From the NCBI GenBank assembly GCA_963712835.1, contig CAVQJJ010000013.1:27445-91444 (forward strand): DNA of 64,000 nt, read 5' to 3'. The notes beneath the pieces are model-generated. The model saw nothing but the letters and a program-made list of their open reading frames with translations. It was not told the origin of the DNA and ran no database searches. The stretch is from DATARH01 sp963712835 (GTDB taxonomy: Bacteria > Pseudomonadota > Alphaproteobacteria > ATCC43930 > CGMCC-115725). Below, piece after piece: positions 45,406 through 55,106 of the stretch (its first letter is position 1; each line of letters begins with the position of its first letter). A program made the position numbers and the translations under genes.

Positions 45406-45759
45406 TCAGCGCTCGCCGGCGAGCATGATGGTGAGCACGCGGCGCGTCACGGTCGGGTCGGCGGGGTCGGGAGACCCCACGAACTCGTCGCCGAGCCCGT
45501 AGCAGTCAATCTGCCATTCGATGTCATGACCCCTGTAGGTGAAGGAGCCATAGGCGTGCTCCTCGAAGGGGTCGTTCTCGAACGAGAAATCCTCGTAATT
45601 GCATACGATGTCGAGAATAGCCGCCTGGTCGTCCTCCGGCAGGGCTCTGATGCCGCGAGTGAAGACGACCGTACCGTCGGTGAGGTGGCGCCGTGCCTCG
45701 TCGTTGAGGTCGCGGATGCGCTCAAGGGCGATGTCGTACTCTAGAGAGTGCGTATCCAT
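45406..45759 (-). CDS. DUF3768 domain-containing protein
   Basis: A 117-residue protein. DUF3768 features are LNDEARRHL, VFTRGIRALPEDDQAAILDI, FSFENDPFEEHAYGSFTYRG, IEWQIDCYGLG and the conserved end SPDPADPTVTRRVLTIMLAG. I start at MDTHSLEYD. These proteins are common on alphaproteobacterial plasmids and islands; role unknown. Confidence 0.85.
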   Translation of the reverse strand: MDTHSLEYDIALERIRDLNDEARRHLTDGTVVFTRGIRALPEDDQAAILDIVCNYEDFSFENDPFEEHAYGSFTYRGHDIEWQIDCYGLGDEFVGSPDPADPTVTRRVLTIMLAGER

Positions 45760-45992
45760 AGGGAGCGATAGGTGAGGGCTGATAAGTTCGACCTGCCCGC
45801 TCTGTCTCCGCGAGCCCCTCGCGGTAGGCAGGCGCCAAAGCACGCGGTCAAGAGGGAAAGCCCCAGCGATGGGGCTTGGAACGACGGTAGACCCGCAACT
45901 CTTGACGGCGTGCTGCGCCTGCTACCATGGGCGAGGGCGCGGAGACACTGGGCTGTTGGGGTGCCGGGTGATGCTGTGCGATAAATACGATA

Positions 45993-46012
45993 CCGCCGGA
46001 CGTCTCCGGCGG
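45993..46012. terminator. Hairpin in the DUF3768-parD gap
   Basis: A perfect 8-bp stem (ccgccgga / tccggcgg) with loop cgtc, followed by tttacacg. I see no gene in the remaining 45760-46127 stretch. Confidence 0.55.
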
Positions 46013-46127
46013 TTTACACGTTCTATTATATATCAGTGCCGCCGGCTGCGACGGTCTGCTGGGGATAGCCAAATTTGCAGTAGGGAATCACCCCGGCTTC
46101 ATGGCGTTTTGCCGGAGCTTTGATAGA

Positions 46128-46355
46128 ATGAGCGCCATGGTACGGACACTTGAACTGGCACTGTCGAAGGCGGCTGATCTGCCGGAGGCAGCCCAAGAGC
46201 AGCTCGGCCGCGAAATCCTTGAGCGTCTCGACGCCATCTCCGAGCTGCGCGCTGAACTCGAAATCGGCATCCGCGAACTCGACGCCGGGCTCGGCCAGCC
46301 TCTCGATATCGAAGAGCTGATCGCGCGAGCCCACACGGAGCATGGCGCGAAGTAG
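46128..46355 (+). CDS. Antitoxin-like small protein paired with ParE
   Basis: A 75-residue helical protein (MSAMVRTLELALSKAADLPE, ERLDAISELRAELEIG, and LDIEELIARAHTEHGAK at the C-terminus). The N-terminal part resembles antitoxins with an addiction-module killer-binding helix at the end. Its stop overlaps the ParE start by 14 nt, typical of toxin-antitoxin pairs. A GTG/ATG choice (46128 or 46137) is open. Confidence 0.75.
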   Translation: MSAMVRTLELALSKAADLPEAAQEQLGREILERLDAISELRAELEIGIRELDAGLGQPLDIEELIARAHTEHGAK

Positions 46356-46677
46356 GCGCGTCGTTTGGGCGCCGCGAGCGACGCAAGACCTGCTCGATGT
46401 GTGGCGCTACTACGTGCGCGTCGCATCGCCTGACGTTGCCGACAACATCCTCCGTGGGATCGACCGGGCAAGCGAGGCGATTGGGCGCAATCCGCTGACG
46501 CGGAGAACCCGCGATGACCTGATGCCGGGGCTCCGTTCGGCGCTTGTCTCGCCACATACGATCTTCTATCGGCTTCAAGGCAGCGATGTCGAAATCGTGC
46601 GCGTGCTGCACCAACGACGCGATTTTCCGTCCGCCTTTGGCCTGCGGCCAACCCCCCCGGCAGACGAAAATCGATAG
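46342..46677 (+). CDS. RelE/ParE-family toxin
   Basis: A 111-residue ParE-type toxin: RRVVWAPRATQDLLDVWRYY at the start, helical DVADNILRGIDRASEAIGRN, the strand RSALVSPHTIFYRLQGSDVE and the ending IVRVLHQRRDF. ParE toxins poison DNA gyrase. The antitoxin gene overlaps upstream; the pair may stabilise the island. Confidence 0.9.
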   Translation: MARSRRVVWAPRATQDLLDVWRYYVRVASPDVADNILRGIDRASEAIGRNPLTRRTRDDLMPGLRSALVSPHTIFYRLQGSDVEIVRVLHQRRDFPSAFGLRPTPPADENR

Positions 46678-46680
46678 AAA

Positions 46681-46708
46681 AGAGCCGCCGGCGGATGCCA
46701 ACGGCTCT
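46681..46708 (+). terminator. Hairpin after the toxin-antitoxin pair
   Basis: A 7-bp stem (agagccg / cggctct) with a 14-nt GC-rich loop, immediately after the parE stop and before the convergent gene. Confidence 0.5.
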
Positions 46709-46731
46709 AAGTCTGCCAAAACAGTACGCGT

Positions 46732-46944
46732 CTATCTTCGTCGCGACCGCTGCTGCTGTTGGGGTTCGTCCTGCGGCACACGCAGCACGATCTTCCCGTC
46801 GACGGGCAAGGCTTGCAGGACGACGTTGAAGCCGTTGCCGTCTTGGTGGGGAAATGCCGCACCGACATTGATCCAAAAGTCGTCGGCTCCGTCGCGCTTC
46901 ACCACCACGTACGCGCGGTGGCTCGGCTGTTGAGAGGCTGCCAT
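46732..46944 (-). CDS. Small conserved mobile-element protein, 70 aa
   Basis: Starts MAASQQPSHRAYVVVKRDGA, followed by DDFWINVGAAFPHQDGNGFN and VVLQALPVDGKIVLR, then an Arg/Gln-rich tail. The start has gagggaggacacgat upstream. Proteins with the DDFWxNxGAAFPHxDGxGFN pattern are common on proteobacterial plasmids and islands; function unknown. Confidence 0.75.
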   Translation of the reverse strand: MAASQQPSHRAYVVVKRDGADDFWINVGAAFPHQDGNGFNVVLQALPVDGKIVLRVPQDEPQQQQRSRRR

Positions 46945-46957
46945 ATCGTGTCCTCCC

Positions 46958-47191
46958 TCAGTGAGCCGCGATGGCGTTGCGGATGACCGCGAGGGCCTCG
47001 TCGAGCGTACCGACGCGGTGTGACCCGAGGTCCATGCCTTCGAACTGGCCCTCGTCCTCACACAGGGTGGCCATGACGCCGACCGATAAGCGGCCGTCGA
47101 ACAATGGCATCAACTCGATCGAATAGAACTGGATGGGAAGTCGGGAAAGATCGCCCGGCGAAGAGGTCGCCGCGGGACTGGCCATCGTCAT
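46958..47191 (-). CDS. Hypothetical protein, 77 aa
   Basis: A small soluble protein with LPIQFYSIELMPLFDGRLSV and a helical LDEALAVIRNAIAAH end. It lies 13 nt upstream of the previous gene on the same strand, so they form a two-gene unit. No recognised domain. Confidence 0.55.
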   Translation of the reverse strand: MTMASPAATSSPGDLSRLPIQFYSIELMPLFDGRLSVGVMATLCEDEGQFEGMDLGSHRVGTLDEALAVIRNAIAAH

Positions 47192-47353
47192 TTGATTTCT
47201 CCGTCTCGCAAGACCGACATCCGGATCGGGTGCCGGTCAACAGGACGGAGCCACAGGTATTATGCCTTACCATCCAAAACGGGCAAATTTTCAGAGTCCT
47301 CTACACAACTATATCGAGCATCGCTATTTTACCCGCGGTCGTGAGGCAGAAAA

Positions 47354-48785
47354 ATGCGTCGCTTCCTACTGGCGTTGACAGCGATCACCCTCCTCGCCAC
47401 TCCGAGTGCCGCAGAGGTCAGGCAGTTCTGGCGCGTCCCTATGCTGTGCACAGCCGGTCCGCCGCCCACCGCCGCCCACTCAAATGAGATCGAATATTAC
47501 GCTTTCACCGGCGACATGCAGGGGAAGCCCTATACCGTCTGTTCCAACAGCGGCGGCTCATGGGGCACAGCATTCCGCAACGGCGAGAGCTGCAACACCT
47601 ACTACATCTCATCGTTCACGCTGTTCTGCCAGGGCGGTGCGGTTTCCGCGCCGGCGGTGACGCCGGCACTGCAAGCCGCGCTACGGATGACGGACCTGGC
47701 ACAGCTGCGCGGCGATACGCTGTACGTACCGACCGACCATGTGAGCCAAGTGCTACTCGGCCACAGTCCGTTGCAGGCGTTGCCGGCAGGCTATGGGATG
47801 CCGGTAGGGTACTCGCCAAGCTTCGCGACGATCGCCTGGGACAGCGGACGAAGCATTCCGCTGATCCCCATCAGCGGCGCCGCGCCCGCAAGACCGCCGA
47901 TAGTCGCAGCGGCACCGCCGTGGGTGTCGATGCTGCGAAGCGTATTCCCGTGGGCACAACTCGTAGCCGGTGTCGGCGTGATCCTCTTCGCGATCGCCGC
48001 GTCGGCCGGGTACGCGCGTGGACTCGGCAACCCGGACCAGGGAAAGCGCCTGCCCACTTCATGGCTTTGGTTTATCGGTCAGCGGCCAGGCCGCGCCCCT
48101 CACGGGCGATCAGAAAAAGGCTGTCGCGGATCGGCTCAGCAAGGAGTTGACCAGAGCCGAAGTGACCGCTGTCGATAACCCTGTCATCAAAGGGGATACA
48201 AATTCGGCAATCTTCAAAATTACGCCAAAAACGAAAACGGGCCTGGGTAGTTTGTTCCTGTCGGAGCGATATGACATCATCACCAAGCCGGACGATACGA
48301 ATATACTCGGCAACGATCTGTGCTATTACGTTCAAAATTTTATAGAGAGCAAGCAAACGGAGAGAGCAGGGCGTTTCGTCAAATATCTTCCCTCGATAAA
48401 AATAAGCTATAAAGAGATAAGCTTCGAAATCAGGGAAGATGAGGGGGTACTCAAAGATATATTTTATTCAATAGTTTCTTTAGCGGGTGAGATGGACGAA
48501 AACGATTATACCAATTTTGAAATCTTGAACCGCGGCTTCGCTGATGAAGCGCAGGGCCCGTTTCGTCGGAAAATCCTTCTCGCTCACCCGTACGACAAGG
48601 TTGTCGGTTTGGCGCCGGAGCGCGTCGACACGACGAAGAGTATCTATGTGCGTCCGCCGCAGATTTTGACCACGATCAAAAACGCTGAATACGGGAATGA
48701 CGAGCTGCCAAATCTTCGGGGAAGATTCATGAGCAGCTCGTCGGCCGGTTTCTCGCGACCTGTCAAGGTCCCGCCCCGCCAATGA
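47354..48785 (+). CDS. Secreted/membrane-anchored protein, probably frameshifted near 48075
   Basis: Starts MRRFLLALTAITLLATPSAA (signal peptide), then a ~180-residue extracytoplasmic part with Cys (MLCTAGPP, TVCSNSGG, SCNTYY, LFCQGG) and one membrane helix (LVAGVGVILFAIAASAGYAR, ~residues 205-225). Frame is then lost; the next frame carries APLTGDQKKAVADRLSKELT, RAEVTAVDNPVIKG and an AT-richer C-terminal half ending at 48785. One base change near 48070-48080 would join them into ~477 residues. Two separate genes are the alternative, but the second lacks a good start. No family recognised. Confidence 0.5.
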
Positions 48786-49282
48786 GGACCGAAGTGTTGG
48801 ACGGTAGTGTTGTCGATGCCAAGCAGCCGGATTTTCGAACGATCGAGCTCTTCTTTTACGCTCATGGCCCCTAATCGATCGGGTCTCCCGGGCAATCGCC
48901 TTGGCCTACCTTGTAATAGGGAAGTGCCTGAACCGTCTCTTGAGTACTCATTAGCCAATTGTATCAGGGAAATGTGGCCGCGCAATGAATGCCGGTGGAA
49001 GCATATTAGTGAAATTGTCAAATCGATGATTTTGGCTTTGTTGAGCCATTTTGCTTGCGTCGCACATTAACTGTTTCACGACACAGGATATCAAATAACA
49101 AAGCAGTCGCATTTGATATCGAGGACTAGAGGCGGGGATGCCTTGGCGAACACGATTGTGACTAATGGTAGCGGTGCACGATCGGTCGATTAGGTCCGGT
49201 ATCGGCCCTATCAGTGGCACCAGTGCGAGGAGACAGGAGGGCTTCAACATCGATCGGCGGGCCAGTGTGTTATACTCGATGC
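48786..49282. other. AT-richer intergenic stretch, no supported gene
   Basis: About 500 nt between two plus-strand genes. Open frames exist on both strands, but none has coherent protein features or a good ribosome site. It may hold promoters for the gene at 49283. Confidence 0.4.
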
Positions 49283-49792
49283 ATGACGGTGCGATGGAAA
49301 GCGTACCAATCAAAACGGACGAACCTTGTGGCTCTCGCTGCGCTGTGCGTACTCATCATCTTTATAATCTGGCACTACAATTCTACATCTCGATCGACCG
49401 TCGTGAGGCAGAGCGCATCCCAACAGAAAAACGCACCTTCTTTCAGCGCCTCCGATATCTCGTCATCATCATCCCCGGCTTGGCGGGATGACGCCAAAGC
49501 TACTATCGACGTCCGTTCTCTTTCACAAGAACAGGGAGCTATCACCCTTTCCGGTTACGCAACCGGAACCCCAACTATTTCCATTATGATTGTTCCGCAC
49601 TCCACAGCAAGAGGCAGCAACAATGCGCCATATCCTGAACATGATTTTCTCTTTGACTCCACCATTTTAGTGAGGGACCACGCGTGGTCATCAACGGTTC
49701 CTAGTGTGCCCGTGGGAACATACGATGTAATCTTACGCAATGTGCCAGGAGGCGATGTTATTCAGGACGAGCAGCTATTTGTTCAAAAATAG
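49283..49792 (+). CDS. Single-pass membrane-anchored protein, 169 aa
   Basis: Starts MTVRWKAYQSKRTN; one N-terminal membrane helix (LVALAALCVLIIFIIW, ~residues 16-31), a Ser-rich linker and an extracytoplasmic beta-rich domain (TIDVRSLSQEQGAITLSGYA; SIMIVPHSTARG; GTYDVILRNVPGGDV). The composition (many Ser/Thr, lower GC) differs from the core genes. No family recognised. Confidence 0.6.
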   Translation: MTVRWKAYQSKRTNLVALAALCVLIIFIIWHYNSTSRSTVVRQSASQQKNAPSFSASDISSSSSPAWRDDAKATIDVRSLSQEQGAITLSGYATGTPTISIMIVPHSTARGSNNAPYPEHDFLFDSTILVRDHAWSSTVPSVPVGTYDVILRNVPGGDVIQDEQLFVQK

Positions 49793-49809
49793 GGAGCGTG
49801 ACTACGACG

Positions 49810-52105
49810 TTATTGCACCACTCCAATATGAGCTTGTATCAAGATCGACAAAAAAGGAGTACTGATGGGAAATCCCATTGCATGCAGGTTCGATAGGTCG
49901 TACCCCGTATTCACCGGATCGTTGGCTAACTGCTCCGCAAATTGCCATGAACTGGCATTCGCGGCACCGGACACCGATGGAGTAGGGGTTGAAAATAAGA
50001 CGGGACTGCTGTCTGTGTTCGGCTGATACAGAACCGGGTCCTTGTCATACGGTTTGACGTTAAACGTCCATAAAATAACATCGTTCACAGTTTTGGCTAC
50101 AGCTGATGCGAGCGAAGAAGCGCAGTAGACCCCCGGAGTATACCCGTCATTCTGGACGGTAGTGCACCATTCGCTGATGTATGTCTTGTCTGCTGCAGTT
50201 AGAGAACTGCCCCCAGCCTCCCAATCCAAATACACTGGCGTCCCCGGCTGGAACCCTGCGCCGTTCAACATCGTCACAGCATCTGTCCCATCCTGTGAGC
50301 CGAGAGTAAGGTTATACATTCTCCCCAGTCACGCTTGGGTCCTGTTCGCCGACGTAAATGGGCGCGAGTTTCCAGCCCATGTCGACCAGCGCCTGGGCAG
50401 TACCTGGTCCATCGGTCCAACTTAGATCCGCAGGATTTTCATTAATGCCACCGATGTAAAAGCCCGACCATTCGAGATTTGTATTCGCGTGCAACCACTG
50501 CATCGCAGGCAAGCCTGGAAACGTTGCACTATCAAATCCTGCCTCACCATCCCAATTGACCTGCAATCCTATGTTCGCGTCTACGGCGCTCGCAACGCTC
50601 GCTGCAGTCGCGCCATTGCCCAACAGATCTGTAATTAAGGAGGGTTGCCCGACGCTAGCCACCTCTAAATTCGCGGTAGCCTGGTTACCTGTGGCCGTAT
50701 ATCCGAATGTCAAAGTTTGGCTGGGTTGTTGACCTGGCTCGAAGACTGCTACACCACCGTCGTTAAGACGCAATGTAGGACTACCTGAGACGGTTACAGG
50801 CTCGCTCATGGTGAGGACGATCGAAACTAAGTCGCCGGCAGCAAGGTCACTGTTTTGGGGGCTCGCGGAAATTCCAACGACGGTGGGAGGTGTTGTGTCG
50901 ATTTGCACGCCAAGATCGAAGTTGGATACTATTCCGAAGTTTGCAGGATTCCCGGCGATGTCCGTAATTGAGTTCGTGCCCGGTAATCCGGTTACTTGTA
51001 GGTCTGACGTGTCCTGCCCAGCCTTAACGGTATAATCAAAAACTACCAGTCCGGATGTCAGAGTCGGAAGCGGTGGCACTGTCGATCGCTGTACCGCCAT
51101 CACTAAGGTTCAGCCGTGGTGTCCCGTTTACCGTGACAGGCTCATTCAACTGCACGTCTATTGGAACAACGGTGTTAGCACCGAACACTTCATCCGGCAA
51201 AACGGCCGCGGTGACAGAGTCGATTACCGGACCTATCAGAAGAGTTGGAAGTTTCGCCGTTGCCTCTTCTATATCCGTATTTCCATAGGCCCAGTTGATA
51301 TTGCCAACATCCACCGTTCCAAAAAAATCGATCGACTTATTTATGATCAAGACACTGCTGGTCTGAAAAGCAGATGGCAAATTGATGGTTCCGTCGATCG
51401 CGAAATGTAGGCCATCCGTGGAAACACCGTAGTAATCGATGCCATTTACATCCTGCCAAACCGAAAAAATGAGAGGGTCGCCTTTCGAGGTCGTCGTAGT
51501 AGCAGCAAGCAATGTGTACCCTACGGGCACCGTAACAACCGTGTCACCGGTGAAGGTGGCCCCGTCGGTGGACGTGACCAACTCAAGAGTACTGCCGGTC
51601 GGGGCGTTGTTTGTGTAATAAGCTTCGTACTTGCCGTCGAAATCGACGACGCTAATCAAATTTAACGCGGTTCCAGGCGGGCTGTTTGGTTCATCTCTTA
51701 TTGGATTGGACGCGCTCATCGTCCAATTCGCGCCATCGGTCGAGGTTGCAAATCCGAAACCGCTTGCGTAACCCGGGTCACTACTCAGGTTGCTGTTATC
51801 GCCATTGAACCAGGCGTTGTAGACGCCGTCCACGTACATGACGGTTGCGGGTACTTCGCGAAAGGACGCCCACGCCTGACTATTTGCATTCGTGATGACG
51901 GGATTGGCGCCGGCGGTCCAAGTAATGCCATCCGCCGATGAGGCTAGGCCGATTTCCTCATTATTACCGAAAGGCAGCCCGCCAAAGAGCATCGTGTACG
52001 AATTGTTTACTTCGGTCACGGCTGGGGCGAAAACGCGCGTGGCGTCAAAGCCTGTACCTGTGAATTGTAAAATCACCGTCGCGTTGTTGCCGTAATCTTA
52101 GCCAT
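49810..52105 (-). pseudogene. Large multidomain surface protein with DUF1906 domain, broken by three indels
   Basis: Reconstruction from ATG 52105 (MAKITAN, good site ggggaggagcgc). Residues ~1-310 look like a beta-propeller of GH43/sialidase type (SSADGITWTAGANPV, FATSTDGANWTM, GVSTDGLHFAIDG repeats). Next is a module of Ig-like repeats (NEPVTVNGTPRLNLSDGGTA; SEPVTVSGSPTLRLNDGGVA), then a DUF1906/Rv2525c-like glycoside-hydrolase-fold domain (GFDSATFPGLPAMQWLHANT; FYIGGINENPADLSWTDGPG; PVYLDWEAGG). Frame is lost near 52086, 51048 and 50315; single-base changes restore it. No signal peptide is obvious. Joined length ~760 residues. Confidence 0.65.
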
Positions 52106-52687
52106 GCGCTCCTCCCCTTAAATCCCTTTGTAATTTCTGATGATTACGGGTCAATTATCGCAGAGCGTCAACCGATTTGGCAAGCAATGGTTGAAGTCAA
52201 AGAAGCGATGTGGGTTTTCGGAGCCAAGCGCCGAACGCGGCCATCACCGGTTACAAACGATCTCGATCTTTTTACGCCACGTTCCCTTTCGGCTGATCGA
52301 GACGCTGCCGCAGTGTGGGCAGCGCTCGGGACGTTTCGCTGTATGTGGGACGCGAGCGATCCGCGGTGACGTTCGGGCCATACTTGGGGAGGATGGCGCG
52401 ATCGTACCACGACCGCGGGGTCACGAAAAATGGACGCTCCCCTACCCCGACAGGCCACGGATTTTGGACGACGCGGCGGTGCTGAGTGCGTCACGAATTT
52501 CGGACGGCGGCGAGGCCCGATGCCGCTGTGTTGTGCGACGGCTCCGGGGTTGGTTCGGGCGTCCGGCGGAACGGCGTTAGATGGGCGGTGGGTTTGCGCG
52601 AAGGGGTTGTGTGAGGTGGTTGGGTTGGCGATGATGGGCTGAGAAGAAAGATCGCTCGTTGGAGCGCGATGGACAGGGGGCAGCGTC
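52106..52687. other. Intergenic stretch with eroded coding-like sequence
   Basis: About 580 nt upstream of the first of two paralogous secreted-protein genes. Long overlapping open frames exist on both strands, but their products are low-complexity Arg/Pro/Ser-rich and not credible. A segment reading RLIETLPQCGQ (52270-52320) may be a remnant. No intact gene supported. Confidence 0.35.
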
Positions 52688-53542
52688 ATGCGGAAATTGC
52701 TAGGCTTGGCCTGCTTGATTCTGCCAATTGCCTTGGCAGACGGCCATGTAGCGTTTGCTGAAAACATTAATTGTCGCGCAGTGGCGGCTGAAAAGATTGA
52801 ATATGAAACGGGCTCGCGCCCTCCTGATCCTGCGCGTGCACAACAATTATTTAATTTTTACATGTATTATTGTGTCAATCCGGCCGTAACAAACAATATA
52901 ACCCCTCCGATCCTTACCGAGTTCGTTGATCCAAATTATCCGTCTTGTCACCCGCTCAATGAAAAATATGCGGCTGACGCAACTCAATTTCATGACTTAG
53001 CGCCATCAATCGAGTTTTGGTGCTTCGGGAACGACCTTAGACACGCGGGATGGGCCACACTGCGCCAGCAGCAGTACAACCAACAACAAGAGCAAGAAGC
53101 TGCCGAAGCGTTCATGGCAATTCTGGGTGTTGCTGCGGGGATGGCGGGGGGCATCCACGCCGTCCACGTCCCCCATCCGGTGTATCAGCAGCCGGCGTAC
53201 CGGCCGGCGGTCACGGTGGCTCCGAGGCCGATGGTTGCGCCGCGTCCGGTAGTACAGGCGCCGTCTGCCGCTCTTGCGCCAAGGCCGGTGGGATCCGCAA
53301 TGCCAGCTGTGATGCATGCGGTGACACCGGCACCTGTGGCGACAACTGCGCCTGCGACCGTGGTGCCAGCAGTAGGGACGCATCCCGCTTCGGCGTCTCC
53401 GTCGCAAACGGTGGCGACCACGCAACCTAGCGTCGCGGCATCCGCGGGCGGGCCTACAACTACACCAGTCACACCGTCCAACGGAATGACCGGGTTCATT
53501 CCGACAGGTTCAACGGGGCCGGGTCGCCGGTTGGGTACGTGA
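52688..53542 (+). CDS. Exported protein, Cys-rich head and Pro/Ala-rich tail (paralogue 1)
   Basis: A 284-residue protein with signal peptide MRKLLGLACLILPIALADG, cleaved near FAEN. The mature head (~25-125) has six Cys (NCRAVA, YYCVN, SCHPL, FWCFG), a Gln-rich helix, a short hydrophobic Gly segment (AILGVAAGMAGG) and the shared IHAVHVPHPVYQQPAYRPAV block. The tail is low-complexity Ala/Pro/Val/Thr. It is paralogous to the next gene. The end near 53515 may be frameshifted, since the +1 frame continues GSPVGYVIENGQRIYYYSK. Confidence 0.7.
   Translation: MRKLLGLACLILPIALADGHVAFAENINCRAVAAEKIEYETGSRPPDPARAQQLFNFYMYYCVNPAVTNNITPPILTEFVDPNYPSCHPLNEKYAADATQFHDLAPSIEFWCFGNDLRHAGWATLRQQQYNQQQEQEAAEAFMAILGVAAGMAGGIHAVHVPHPVYQQPAYRPAVTVAPRPMVAPRPVVQAPSAALAPRPVGSAMPAVMHAVTPAPVATTAPATVVPAVGTHPASASPSQTVATTQPSVAASAGGPTTTPVTPSNGMTGFIPTGSTGPGRRLGT
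53138..53270 (+). repeat. Duplicated DNA block, copy 1
   Basis: Encodes GMAGGIHAVHVPHPVYQQPA and the following Pro-rich part in paralogue 1. It is ~90% identical by eye to the block at 54540-54660, indicating duplication of this segment. Confidence 0.7.
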
Positions 53543-53676
53543 TCGAGAATGGGCAGCGGATTTACTATTACAGCAAGCCGCCATGTGCGACGACGTGCAG
53601 ACCGGGGCTATGTCATATGCCTGCACAAATAACTGATTGTCGCGGCGTCGCGACGCTGCGCTACGCGGAGGAGGTC

Positions 53677-55071
53677 ATGCGGCGATTATTGGGCTTGAGC
53701 TTTGGCATTTGGGTCGCCATGGGCGGGATGGCTCTCGCGCAGAATGTCGACTGCCGCGCGGTCGCCGTTGATCTCTTTGGTCCGAACGCCGCTCAAGCAA
53801 ATGAGATATATTGGTATTATTGCCAAGGGGGTGCTCAACAACGACCTTCGGTCGACGTTTCAAAATATATCAGGCCGGGTCTATTTGATTGTCGATCATA
53901 TATTCACTCTCCAGGCATTGATGTAAATGATCAGAAATACAAAGAATATTGTTCTGCTGATGATCTTATAAATGGCTATCATGAAAAACTTGCCGCCGCG
54001 AGAGATGCTGCGGCAACCGCCCCTGACACTGAAAACGTCGACTGCCGCGCCGTCTTCACTGATATACTGAACGCCGACTTTGAGTGGTATCAAAATGTCT
54101 TGATACTCGCCTCCCAGAACACCGCTCTAAGCGACCCGCCTTTAAATCCGGGTACATCGGTGCTGGCAAACTATTTTGGATACCACTGCGCGGGGACCTC
54201 GCCAATCGCTCCTTCGCCTATACTGCATTATAGATCGACATCGTCATTGCCAGCGTGTCGAAATTTGTCATCTCATCTCCTTCAGCTGGCGGCACCAAAT
54301 GAACAACTGAACGGCGGCGTTAGCGCAGGATTGCTGACCAGATTGGTTACATTAGGCGCGCAGTCGCCGCTACTGCAGTTCGTCAATACGGATACCGCAG
54401 TCCGCACTTACTTCACGTACTGTTTTCCGCTCGATGTACTTCAGTATTACGGAAGTTATCACGAAGCGGTGAAAGCTCAGCAAGAACAATTTGAACAGGA
54501 GATTGATACGGCAATTACTCTTTTCGGGCTCGCTGCGGGAATGGCGGGAGGCATCCACGCTGTCCATGTTCCCCACCCTGTCTATCAGCAGCCGGTGTAC
54601 CGGCCGGCGGTCACAGCGGCTCCGCGGCCGATGGTTGCGCCGCGCCCTATAGTACAGGCGCCCACAGCCGTTGCTCCAAGACCGGTGGTATCGACAATGC
54701 CCGTTGTGCCGCGTCCGGTGGTAGCGGTGCCGACGCCAACTCCCGCAGCCGCCGCGGTTCTGCATCCAGCGACCACTCCAGTTGTACAGCCCGCAGCAAC
54801 GGCGCTTGCGCCTGTGGCTGTGCATCCTGCCGCGCCAACTCAGGCAGGCGCGCCAATCGGCCACCTTACGCCCGTCGCACCTGGCCTGTATCAAAACGAG
54901 TCGGGTCAACTGGTCAATGCCAGTGGTAATCCGAGCGCGGCAACCTCTTCTTCTCAGCCGTCTAACGCGGCGGCGTGCAACCTCGTGAAGTCGCGCAATG
55001 CCGCAGCGGTAGCGGCCGGGGTGGAGACGCAGCAACAGGCCGCGTACAACGAGAATATTGCCTGTCATTGA
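53677..55071 (+). CDS. Exported protein, Cys-rich head and Pro/Ala-rich tail (paralogue 2)
   Basis: A 464-residue protein. I start at MRRLLGLSFGIWVAMGG (ggaggagg upstream), not at the open frame 138 nt earlier. After the signal (cleavage near LAQN) two similar Cys modules follow (NVDCRAVAVD..WYYCQGG and ENVDCRAVFTDI..YHCAG), then more Cys (PACRNL, YCFPL), a Gln/Glu-rich helix, the GLAAGMAGGIHAVHVPHPVY block shared with paralogue 1, a long Pro/Ala/Val tail and a last Cys pair. The repeated DCRAV module suggests internal duplication. Probably periplasmic or surface-exposed; function unknown. Confidence 0.75.
   Translation: MRRLLGLSFGIWVAMGGMALAQNVDCRAVAVDLFGPNAAQANEIYWYYCQGGAQQRPSVDVSKYIRPGLFDCRSYIHSPGIDVNDQKYKEYCSADDLINGYHEKLAAARDAAATAPDTENVDCRAVFTDILNADFEWYQNVLILASQNTALSDPPLNPGTSVLANYFGYHCAGTSPIAPSPILHYRSTSSLPACRNLSSHLLQLAAPNEQLNGGVSAGLLTRLVTLGAQSPLLQFVNTDTAVRTYFTYCFPLDVLQYYGSYHEAVKAQQEQFEQEIDTAITLFGLAAGMAGGIHAVHVPHPVYQQPVYRPAVTAAPRPMVAPRPIVQAPTAVAPRPVVSTMPVVPRPVVAVPTPTPAAAAVLHPATTPVVQPAATALAPVAVHPAAPTQAGAPIGHLTPVAPGLYQNESGQLVNASGNPSAATSSSQPSNAAACNLVKSRNAAAVAAGVETQQQAAYNENIACH
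54540..54660 (+). repeat. Duplicated DNA block, copy 2
   Basis: Second copy of the block at 53138-53270, within paralogue 2; same reading frame and product. Confidence 0.7.
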
Positions 55072-55106
55072 CCGTGTGAGCGGCCCACGGCGTCGCCCGC
55101 AGCGCG

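Noticed and set aside
45054..45428. 124-residue plus-strand ORF
   Set aside because: Gly/Trp/Arg-rich and overlaps the more coherent minus-strand helical gene and its terminator.
48951..49313. 120-residue minus-strand ORF in an intergenic stretch
   Set aside because: No ribosome site, signal or coherent composition; overlaps the start of the 49283 gene.
52168..52767. 199-residue minus-strand ORF
   Set aside because: Low-complexity Pro/Arg/Ser sequence overlapping the start and signal peptide of paralogue 1 on the other strand.
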